Below are positions 1 through 10,137 of a stretch of 45,329 bases of DNA, in pieces; position 1 is the stretch's first letter; each line of letters starts with the position of its first letter. Source of the stretch: Muribaculum sp. (GTDB lineage Bacteria; Bacillota; Clostridia; Lachnospirales; Lachnospiraceae); the NCBI GenBank assembly GCA_023663735.1, contig JAMPGV010000017.1:1-45329 (forward strand), given 5' to 3'. Under the pieces are notes generated by a model that made no database searches, had not been told where the DNA came from, and saw nothing but the letters and a program-made list of their open reading frames with translations. The position numbers and the translations under genes were made by a program.

Positions 1-54
1 AATATACAATCTGCACAATTCGGATTACCTAAATTGGAGTTTTGCAATTGCCTA
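1..54 (-). mobile_element. Left-end fragment of the foldback repeat family, cut by the window edge
   Basis: Read on the minus strand, this begins with TAGGCAATTGCAAAAC and ends with AATTGTGCAGATTGTATATT. It aligns without gaps over its first 34 bases with the left end of the full copy at 45123-45329, and the last 26 bases are nearly identical to that copy. The rest of the element would lie outside the window. It sits just beyond the stop codon of the acetyltransferase gene. Confidence 0.8.
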
Positions 55-61
55 TCCTGTA

Positions 62-649
62 TTATTGTTCCGTATTAAGTGCCTTGCGGACTTCCCCGGC
101 CACCTGCGGAAAGGGCAGGAAGGGCAGGGGCGGCGTATCGTGGGGGCAGAGCGTCTTTTCCATCCAGATCATGTCCAGCCATTGGCCGCTCTTGTACCCC
201 GACTGATGGAAATGCGCCACCGTCTGATAGCCGAAGCGCGTGTGGAAAGCCTCGCTCACCGGATGGGGATAGGCGATACAGGCGCAGAGATTGCAGACGT
301 GCTGTCTGCGCAGGCACTCCTCCAAAGCCTGATAGAGCAGGCTTCCGATTCCCTCCCCCGTGCAGTCCTCCCGCACATAGACGGAGGTCTCCACGGACCA
401 GTCGTAGGCGGCCCTGCCCTTAAAGGGGGAAGCGTAGGCGAATCCGGCGATCTTCCCGTCCTTGACGGCGGCCAGATAGGGATACCGCTCCAATGTCCGT
501 CGGATGCGGGATGCAAATTCCGCCGCGGAGGGGATTTCGTACTCAAAGGTGACAACGGTATGTTCCACATAGGGCGCATAGACGGCCAACAGTTCCGGAG
601 CGTCTTCCGGCACGGCATATCGGATGGAGATCCGGGACGGTGTATTCAT
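62..649 (-). CDS. GNAT family N-acetyltransferase, phosphinothricin-acetyltransferase-like
   Basis: Predicted cytoplasmic acetyl-CoA-dependent N-acetyltransferase of 195 residues. The N-terminal half has the strand and helix pattern IRYAVPEDAPELLAVYAPYV, followed by a T-F-E-Y segment typical of the Pat/Bar-like branch. The acetyl-CoA loop is seen as REDCTGEGIGSLLYQALEE, and a conserved FHTRFGYQTVAHFHQSGYK stretch follows. The start at 649 is chosen because AAGGAGG lies 7 bases upstream; the frame stays open further upstream, but that part would cross the promoter. It is a single-gene unit, divergent from the ATP synthase operon. The substrate is unknown; related enzymes act on amino acids or small amines such as methionine sulfone or phosphinothricin, and a resistance role is not shown. 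Confidence 0.85.
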   Translation of the reverse strand: MNTPSRISIRYAVPEDAPELLAVYAPYVEHTVVTFEYEIPSAAEFASRIRRTLERYPYLAAVKDGKIAGFAYASPFKGRAAYDWSVETSVYVREDCTGEGIGSLLYQALEECLRRQHVCNLCACIAYPHPVSEAFHTRFGYQTVAHFHQSGYKSGQWLDMIWMEKTLCPHDTPPLPFLPFPQVAGEVRKALNTEQ

Positions 650-680
650 GGCGGAGCCTCCTTGTAAACTCTTTTGTAAA

Positions 681-709
681 ATTCTAAACCCGTTCAACAG
701 ACAAGTCAA
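681..709 (-). promoter_or_regulatory. Sigma-A-type promoter for the acetyltransferase gene
   Basis: On the minus strand the -35 box TTGACT (704-709) and the -10 box TAGAAT (681-686) are separated by 17 bases. Transcription would start about 25 bases before the start codon at 649. Confidence 0.7.
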
Positions 710-792
710 TGAGAAATCCGCCGTAAAAGGGCAAAGATTTGAACCTGCGAACGGAAATTGGTAGATTTTTGGTGATTCTGTATTGTTTTGGG

Positions 793-821
793 TAGACATT
801 TTATGGAAAAATGGGTATAAT
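793..821 (+). promoter_or_regulatory. Sigma-A-type promoter of the ATP synthase operon
   Basis: TAGACA (793-798), 17 bases, then a perfect TATAAT (816-821). The expected transcription start is near 828. This rules out the in-frame ATG at 827 as the first codon of the operon and supports the ATG at 857. Confidence 0.75.
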
Positions 822-856
822 CTACTATGTCGGAATCAATTTTTCGGGGGAATCGG

Positions 857-1264
857 ATGAGCCGCAGGCGCAAGAGCAATCCTGAATATGATAAGAGCGT
901 GTACCGCAGTCTGGTGTTAATCACACAGTTTGGCATCAATATGCTGGTGCCGATCTGTATGATGTCGGCGCTCGGCGTCTGGCTGGACAACCGATACCAT
1001 ACTTCCTTCTGGACGATTCTGCTGTTCTTTGCGGGGGCGGCAGCCGGGGCGCAGAACACCTACCGGATGGCCAGAAAGATTTATGACGCGGACAATGCGG
1101 ATGCGGCTGATTTACAGGAAGAGGTTCGCAATGCCGGAGATTCCCGCCGAGGGAACGTTCGCCAAGGGAACGTCCGTCAAGGGGATGTCCGCCAAGGAGA
1201 CGTCCGCAGAAGGGACGGCGGAGCGGATGCGGACAGACAGGATGTGGAAGGTAGCGTAAAATGA
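857..1264 (+). CDS. AtpZ/AtpI-family small membrane protein, first gene of the ATP synthase operon
   Basis: A 135-residue protein with two predicted membrane segments (LVLITQFGINMLVPICMMSA and SFWTILLFFAGAAAGA) separated by LGVWLDNRYHT. This is the pattern of the AtpZ/AtpI family, proteins encoded ahead of F1Fo subunits and proposed to help rotor assembly or magnesium/calcium uptake. The start at 857 follows GGGGGAA and lies downstream of the expected transcription start. The C-terminal tail is polar and holds five 5-residue repeats (RQGNV, RQGDV type) encoded by 15-bp direct repeats. The stop overlaps the next start as ATGA, which points to translational coupling. Confidence 0.8.
   Translation: MSRRRKSNPEYDKSVYRSLVLITQFGINMLVPICMMSALGVWLDNRYHTSFWTILLFFAGAAAGAQNTYRMARKIYDADNADAADLQEEVRNAGDSRRGNVRQGNVRQGDVRQGDVRRRDGGADADRQDVEGSVK
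1145..1219 (+). repeat. Five 15-bp tandem repeats in the tail of the AtpZ-like gene
   Basis: Units of CGCCAAGGGAACGTC type repeat five times in frame (1145, 1160, 1175, 1190, 1205), giving RRGNV, RQGNV, RQGDV, RQGDV and RRRDG. The repeat lies outside the membrane domain, so copy number could vary with little effect. Confidence 0.85.
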
Positions 1265-1716
1265 TCGCATGGCTGAAAAACAGAAACAGAACGCTGCTGG
1301 AGCTGGATACCGGAGTGCTGTTCTGGACGTTGGCGGCCAGTGCGGCGGGATTTGCACCTCCCCTGCGTTCGCTGGGGATCGGCAGACAGGACTGGTGCGC
1401 GGCGCTGTGGACTGCGGCGGCGCTTGTCATGATTTCCGTACTGCATATGCAGCGCTGTCTGGACAGGGCGCTTGATTTTGACGAGGGTACCGCCTCCAAA
1501 CTGATTGTCAGGGGATACTTGATCCGTTATGTGTCCGTGGGAGCTGTTTTGATTGCTGCCGTACTCACGGAAATCTTAAACCCGCTGATTCTGTGTCTGG
1601 GGTATTTGTTGATTATGAAAGTAGCGGTTTATTCACAGCCGTTTACCCATAAGCTTTACAATAAGCTGTTCCACGAGACGGAGCCGGATTCGGAACCGGC
1701 CGGGGACGAGCTTTAG
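1261..1716 (+). CDS. Putative ATP synthase subunit I-like membrane protein
   Basis: A 151-residue protein with about four hydrophobic segments: TGVLFWTLAASAAGFA, WCAALWTAAALVMISVL, YVSVGAVLIAAVLTEIL and ILCLGYLLIMKVAVYS. It ends in a short acidic tail (HETEPDSEPAGDEL). Size, topology and position between an AtpZ-like gene and atpB fit the poorly conserved AtpI/subunit I group, which assists assembly of the c ring in other bacteria. Assignment rests more on position than on sequence. The start overlaps the upstream stop (ATGA); 46 bases separate it from atpB. Confidence 0.65.
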   Translation: MIAWLKNRNRTLLELDTGVLFWTLAASAAGFAPPLRSLGIGRQDWCAALWTAAALVMISVLHMQRCLDRALDFDEGTASKLIVRGYLIRYVSVGAVLIAAVLTEILNPLILCLGYLLIMKVAVYSQPFTHKLYNKLFHETEPDSEPAGDEL

Positions 1717-1762
1717 GAAGCAATTTTAAAGCTGTACAAAAAGAAAAGAGGGAGGTGAGAAT

Positions 1763-2790
<1,028 letters not shown>

Positions 2791-2824
2791 GACACGGTAA
2801 AAAATTACCGGAAAGGAGGCAGAA

Positions 2825-3367
2825 ATGATACTATTAACCGCAGGAGAGACCTATGAGAGAATGTTCGGCATCGACTGGCAGCTTTTGGCCGATTCCACGC
2901 TCTCCATCATAGCCGTCTTTGTTCTGTTTGCCATAATGAGCTACTTCCTGTTCAATCCCGCCCGCAAAATGCTGTCGGATCGTCAGGCCAAGATCAAGGG
3001 TGAGCTGGACGCCGCCAAGAGCGGCATGGAGGAGGCGGACCGCTTGCGCGAGGAGTACGAGGCAAAGCTTCGTGACATCGACAAGGAGGCGGAGAGCATC
3101 TTAAGCGAGGCCCGCAAAAAGGCGCTTGCCAGCGAGAACCGGATTGTCGCCGAGGCGAAGGAAGAGGCCGCTCGTATTATGGAGAGAGCGCGCGTGGAAG
3201 CCGAACTGGAGAAACAGAAAGTGTCCGATGAGGTGAAACGGGAGATCATCGCCGTCGCTTCCCTGATGGCGGCTAAGGTCGTAGCCGCATCCATCGACAC
3301 GAAGGTTCAGGATCAGCTGATCGACGAGACGCTGAAGGAGATGGGTAAAAATACATGGCTAAGTTAG
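2825..3367 (+). CDS. atpF: F1Fo ATP synthase subunit b
   Basis: Peripheral stalk subunit of 180 residues. It has one N-terminal membrane helix (STLSIIAVFVLFAIMSYFLF, about residues 24-43) and a long charged coiled coil rich in E, K, A and R that reaches the delta subunit. The start follows AAAGGAGGCAGAA. The last 13 bases overlap the atpH start, so the two stalk genes are probably coupled in translation. Confidence 0.94.
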   Translation: MILLTAGETYERMFGIDWQLLADSTLSIIAVFVLFAIMSYFLFNPARKMLSDRQAKIKGELDAAKSGMEEADRLREEYEAKLRDIDKEAESILSEARKKALASENRIVAEAKEEAARIMERARVEAELEKQKVSDEVKREIIAVASLMAAKVVAASIDTKVQDQLIDETLKEMGKNTWLS

Positions 3368-3933
3368 TTTCCAAAACATACGGTGAAGCCCTGTTTCAGA
3401 TAGCCATGGAAGCCCGCGCGGAAGGCGCCGCAGAGAGCGGATCCGGCGCGGCGGACGATCTGTTTGCGCAGGTACAGCAGGTCAGCGCCATCTTGCAGGA
3501 CAATCCGGACTTTGACAAACTGATGATGCATCCCGGCGTCCCCAAGCAGGAGAAGGTGGCGGCTATGGAGGCTGTCTTCAAAGGCCGTGTGAGCGATGCG
3601 CTCACGGGATTGATGGATGTGGTCATCCGCAAGGAGCGGTATGGCGATCTGCAGGAGATCTTCGGCTACTTCATCGACAAAGTGAAGGCGGTGCGGGGAA
3701 TCGGCGTGGCGTATATCACCACGGCGGTGGAACTCAGCGACAAGCAGAAGGCGGATACCGTGGCAAAGCTTTTAGAGACCACGTCCTATCGGAGCATCGA
3801 ATCACAGTTTGCTGTGGACGAATCCCTGATCGGGGGAATGGTCATCCGTATGAACGACAGAGTGGTGGACAGCAGCGTCCGCTCAAAATTAGACGATTTG
3901 ACAAGACAATTATTACAAATCCGGCTCGCATAG
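3355..3933 (+). CDS. atpH: F1Fo ATP synthase subunit delta
   Basis: Stator subunit linking b to the top of F1, 192 residues. The start MAKLVSKTYGEALFQIAME is typical of the family. The C-terminal part shows the conserved pattern SLIGGMVIRMNDRVVDSSVR followed by KLDDLTRQLL. An alanine, glycine and serine-rich stretch near residues 22-32 (EGAAESGSGAADD) is a small insertion relative to common delta subunits. The start lies inside the atpF 3' end. Confidence 0.93.
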   Translation: MAKLVSKTYGEALFQIAMEARAEGAAESGSGAADDLFAQVQQVSAILQDNPDFDKLMMHPGVPKQEKVAAMEAVFKGRVSDALTGLMDVVIRKERYGDLQEIFGYFIDKVKAVRGIGVAYITTAVELSDKQKADTVAKLLETTSYRSIESQFAVDESLIGGMVIRMNDRVVDSSVRSKLDDLTRQLLQIRLA

Positions 3934-5469
<1,536 letters not shown>

Positions 5470-5503
5470 TCCCTTTGCCGCAGGAGGCAGATAGGAGTAA
5501 GTT

Positions 5504-6364
5504 ATGGCATCGATGCGTGATATAAAGCGCCGGAGAAGCAGTATTCAGGGGACACAGCAGATCACAAAGGCGATGAAGCTGGTGTCCACCGTAAAACTGC
5601 AGCGCGCCAAAGCAAATGCAGAGCGCTCCAAAATATACTTTGAGAACATGTTTGAGACGGTAAACAGCATTTTATCCCGGGTGGGACATGTGGAACATCC
5701 GTATCTTATGCCGGGGCAGTCTCAGAAAAAAGCGGTGATCGTGATTACTTCCAACCGCGGTCTGGCCGGAGGATACAACTCCAATGTGGTGAAGCTCATC
5801 ACCCGGCATGAGACTTGGAAGAAGGAAGATCTGGAGATCTATGCGCTGGGAAATAAGGGCCGGGAGGCTCTTGCCAGAAACGGCTATACCATCCGGGAAA
5901 CGATTCCCGAGATCATCGACGATCCCACTTATGCGGATGCGATGCTGTTGACGAAAAGGCTTTTGGAGGCTTTTGCCGCAGGGGAGGTCGGGGAGATTTA
6001 TCTCGCCTATACTTCCTTCAAAAATACGGTGAGCCATGAGCCAAAGATTTTGCGGCTCCTGCCTGTGGACAGGGAAGAGCTGGAAGGCAGCGGGAAGGAA
6101 GCGGATGCGATCATGAACTTCGAGCCTGAAGATGTGGAGGCTCTGGATATGATCATCCCCAAGTACGTCACCAGTCTCATCTACGGCGCTATGGTGGAAG
6201 CCGTAGCCAGTGAGAACGGCGCCCGTATGCAGGCCATGGACAGCGCTACCAGCAATGCGGAGGAAATGATAGACGATCTGTCGCTGAAGTATAACAGAGC
6301 AAGACAAGGCTCCATCACACAGGAGCTGACAGAAATTATTGCCGGTGCGGAAGCATTGGGTTAA
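5504..6364 (+). CDS. atpG: F1Fo ATP synthase subunit gamma
   Basis: Central rotating shaft of F1, 286 residues. The N-terminal helix starts MASMRDIKRRRSSIQGTQQI with TKAMKLVSTVKLQRA after it. The middle contains VITSNRGLAGGYNSNVVK, and the C-terminal helix ends with ATSNAEEMIDDLSLKYNRAR and QGSITQELTEIIAGAEAL, all characteristic. The start has the ribosome site AGGAGGCAGATAGGAGTAAGTT upstream in two possible parts. It lies 34 bases after atpA. Confidence 0.95.
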   Translation: MASMRDIKRRRSSIQGTQQITKAMKLVSTVKLQRAKANAERSKIYFENMFETVNSILSRVGHVEHPYLMPGQSQKKAVIVITSNRGLAGGYNSNVVKLITRHETWKKEDLEIYALGNKGREALARNGYTIRETIPEIIDDPTYADAMLLTKRLLEAFAAGEVGEIYLAYTSFKNTVSHEPKILRLLPVDREELEGSGKEADAIMNFEPEDVEALDMIIPKYVTSLIYGAMVEAVASENGARMQAMDSATSNAEEMIDDLSLKYNRARQGSITQELTEIIAGAEALG

Positions 6365-7804
<1,440 letters not shown>

Positions 7805-7823
7805 TAGGGAAAGGATCGATAAC

Positions 7824-8228
7824 ATGGCAGAGAATCAAAATTTTTATCTGCGCATCATCACTCCGGACAGGCTGTTCTACGAAGGGGATGTGGAGATGGT
7901 GGAATTCAACACCACGGAAGGTGAAATAGGCGTGCTGCCGGGACATATTCCCCTGACCGTCATTGTGAAGCCGGGAATTCTGGCGATCACCGAGAAGGAC
8001 GGGGAGCGGGAAGCCGCGCTTCATGCCGGATTTGCGGAGATTCTGCCGGAAGGTATCACCATATTGGCCGAGATTGTGGAATGGCCGGAGGAGATCGACA
8101 TGCATCGCGCAGAGGAGGCTATGAGCCGCGCAAAGGAGCGTCTCGCAAGCAAGACGCCCGAGACGGACGTTGCCCGTGCGGAGACCGCGCTTCTTAGGGC
8201 AATGGCCAGAATCGAGATCTTGAAGTAA
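7824..8228 (+). CDS. atpC: F1Fo ATP synthase subunit epsilon
   Basis: Rotor-associated F1 subunit, 134 residues. The N-terminal beta sandwich is seen in LRIITPDRLFYEGDVEMVEF and EGEIGVLPGHIPLTVIVKPG. The C-terminal two-helix part (IDMHRAEEAMSRAKERLAS and RAETALLRAMARIEILK) is present, so the inhibitory arm is not truncated. It is the last gene of the operon. GGGAAAGGATCGATAAC precedes the ATG. Confidence 0.95.
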   Translation: MAENQNFYLRIITPDRLFYEGDVEMVEFNTTEGEIGVLPGHIPLTVIVKPGILAITEKDGEREAALHAGFAEILPEGITILAEIVEWPEEIDMHRAEEAMSRAKERLASKTPETDVARAETALLRAMARIEILK

Positions 8229-8242
8229 AAGAACAGACGGCA

Positions 8243-8304
8243 GCTCCCGGAAAGCTATGCAAAAGATGCGTTGAACGGACATCCTGCATGGCATTTCCGG
8301 GAGC
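8243..8304 (+). other. Strong hairpin after the ATP synthase operon
   Basis: GCTCCCGGAAA (8243-8253) is perfectly complementary to TTTCCGGGAGC (8294-8304). GCTATGC (8254-8260) also pairs with GCATGGC (8286-8292) with one mismatch or wobble. No T-run follows on the plus strand, so it is not a standard intrinsic terminator. It may protect the operon's 3' end or slow transcription. Confidence 0.6.
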
Positions 8305-8377
8305 GCTGTATAGGGGAGGACACATGCGGAGCGTGCTGTCCGTCCTTTTCTATTGTGGGTGGAACAACAGGGTGGCA

Positions 8378-8489
8378 GATAGGACAGCACAGATAGGATA
8401 GTACAGATAGGACAGCACAGATAGGATAGTACAGATAGGACAGTACAGATAGGATAGCACAGATAGGACAGCACAAATAGAATGACACA
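8378..8489. repeat. 14-bp tandem repeat between atpC and the next gene
   Basis: Seven copies of GATAGGAYAGYACA (8378, 8392, 8406, 8420, 8434, 8448, 8462) and an eroded eighth (8476-8489). The two internal variable positions alternate C/T. The unit length is not a multiple of three, and the long frames read across it on the minus strand (Cys, Leu, Ile, Pro-rich) look like repeat artefacts. Together with the hairpin at 8243-8304 this fills the gene-free stretch 8229-8540; no promoter was seen there. Confidence 0.92.
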
Positions 8490-8540
8490 AAAAGAGCGGG
8501 CGGCGCATATCTTATTAAAAAGCGGCGGCGAGGCATCCAT

Positions 8541-8960
8541 ATGGATTTCAAACCCAAAATACTCCACAGCTTTCCCGGCCATGTTCCTCTGCCTTTCTAT
8601 ATGACTTATCCCGGCTATCAGGGAGCGGAACAGGAGCGGGCGCTTCTGCGGGACATGGAATATCTGCAGCAGGCCTATCCGGGAGAAGTGAAGCGTTATC
8701 AGCGCAGAGTGGCGGAAATACTGGACAAAACGGATTATGAAGGCAGTATGATTTACGACGAGTACCCTGATTTCACCAGTATGCGCAGACTGACGGAGAG
8801 CATGATAAAGATATTGCAGAACGAGGACCGGGAGCTGCCCGAAGAGCAGCGGCTGCCGGCGGAACAGTGGAGCTGGCTGGCGGATATGATTCAGGTGCTT
8901 TTGTGTGAGGAGATCTACAAGCGCAGGCACGGGGGCAGAAGAGGAAAAATTTTTGGATGA
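8541..8960 (+). CDS. Protein of unknown function
   Basis: A 139-residue, probably soluble protein without a recognised domain. It starts MDFKPKILHSFPGHVPLPFY and is rich in Glu, Arg and Tyr, with likely helical stretches (RALLRDMEYLQQAYPGEVKRYQ; LADMIQVLLCEEIYKRRHG). A GAGGC ribosome-site-like element lies about 8 bases before the ATG. The 3' end overlaps the methyltransferase gene, so both are likely co-translated. No signal peptide or membrane segment is visible. Confidence 0.75.
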   Translation: MDFKPKILHSFPGHVPLPFYMTYPGYQGAEQERALLRDMEYLQQAYPGEVKRYQRRVAEILDKTDYEGSMIYDEYPDFTSMRRLTESMIKILQNEDRELPEEQRLPAEQWSWLADMIQVLLCEEIYKRRHGGRRGKIFG

Positions 8961-10137
8961 ATTAAACGGACTGTTAGAAGAAATTCTGAATATAGATTTA
9001 CGGCAGATTGTGCTGAGCAACACAAGGGATGAAGCACAGGGCACCAAAGTAAAGGTGCGCCCTGTGCTGCTAAAGGGCGAATTGTTTTTTCAGGAGACCC
9101 TGTACAGGGGAACGCAGGTATTTCATGAGAATCTGACGGGGGAAGAGATGCGGGAGCGCATCGGAACGTATCTGGAGACGCTGTTTCGGCAGGGAGAGTT
9201 TCAGGGAGCGTCTTTGGAGGGGACGGTGCTTGTGAGCAGGAAGGGAAAGATGACCGTCAAGATGCGCAGGACAAAGGAGGCGGACAAGCCGTCCGGCGCG
9301 GCGGGGAGCGCAGCCCTTGCCCACAACCGTGCCAAGCGGTATCTTCTCGCGGACGGCGAGCCGGTGGACTTTCTGGTGGGGCTGGGCGTACAGACGCCGG
9401 ACGGAAAAGTGGTCAAGGCAAAATATGATAAGTTCCGCCAGATCAACCGTTATCTGGAGTTTATAGAAGATGTGCTGGACGAGCTTCCCAGAGACCGGGC
9501 GATCCGGATTGTGGATTTCGGATGCGGCAAGTCCTATCTCACGTTTGCCATGTATTATTACCTGCATGAACTGCAGGGGCGGGATCTTCAGGTTGTCGGA
9601 CTGGATCTGAAAGCCGACGTCATTGCCCGCTGCAATGAATTGGCGCAGAGGCTGCATTACGGTGGCCTGCATTTCGAGAGAGGGGACATCAGCACTTACG
9701 GGGGCGCTGCGGAGGCGGACATGGTGGTGAGTCTCCACGCCTGTGACACCGCCACGGATTATGCGCTGGAAAAGGCGGTAAAATGGGGAGCCGGAGTGAT
9801 CTTTGCGGTACCCTGCTGTCAACATGAGATCAACGGGCAGATGCGTTGCAAAACGCTGCAGCCGCTGTTGAAATACGGTTTGATAAAGGAACGCATGGCG
9901 GCGCTGGTGACCGATGCATTGCGTGCGAACCTGCTGGAGCAAAAAGGATATGACACGCAGATTCTGGAGTTTATCGAGATGGAGCATACGCCCAAGAACG
10001 TCCTGATCCGGGCGGTCAAGCGGAAGGACGCGGGCATGAAACGCAGAGGAGATAGGTCGGATCTGCGGGAGCTGACGGATTTTCTGCAGATCCATCCCAC
10101 ATTGGAGCAATTGTTGAATGAAGAAAACGCTGATTAA
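8905..10137 (+). CDS. Class I SAM-dependent methyltransferase (Methyltransf_32-like)
   Basis: Predicted methyltransferase of 410 residues from the GTG at 8905. The SAM-binding motif I is VDFGCGKSYLTFAMYYYL (from residue 203); VVGLDLKADVI follows as the acidic strand-2 motif; SLHACDTATDYALEKA and the PCCQHE motif (303-308) match the group that includes METTL25/RRNAD1-like proteins, several of which modify RNA. The first 180 residues form an extra N-terminal domain. An alternative start is TTG at 8953 after GAGGAAAAA, close to the upstream stop. The 3' end overlaps the next gene by 20 bases. The substrate cannot be read from sequence. Confidence 0.82.
   Translation: MRRSTSAGTGAEEEKFLDELNGLLEEILNIDLRQIVLSNTRDEAQGTKVKVRPVLLKGELFFQETLYRGTQVFHENLTGEEMRERIGTYLETLFRQGEFQGASLEGTVLVSRKGKMTVKMRRTKEADKPSGAAGSAALAHNRAKRYLLADGEPVDFLVGLGVQTPDGKVVKAKYDKFRQINRYLEFIEDVLDELPRDRAIRIVDFGCGKSYLTFAMYYYLHELQGRDLQVVGLDLKADVIARCNELAQRLHYGGLHFERGDISTYGGAAEADMVVSLHACDTATDYALEKAVKWGAGVIFAVPCCQHEINGQMRCKTLQPLLKYGLIKERMAALVTDALRANLLEQKGYDTQILEFIEMEHTPKNVLIRAVKRKDAGMKRRGDRSDLRELTDFLQIHPTLEQLLNEENAD

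Noticed and set aside
827-856. Upstream ATG as start of the AtpZ-like protein
   Set aside because: It lies at the expected transcription start, six bases after a perfect -10 box, and has no ribosome site; the ATG at 857 has one.
8255-8557. Minus-strand frame rich in Cys, Ile, Leu and Pro across the 14-bp repeat
   Set aside because: The apparent repeat protein arises because the 14-bp unit stays open in this frame. There is no good start signal, and the sequence has no family likeness.
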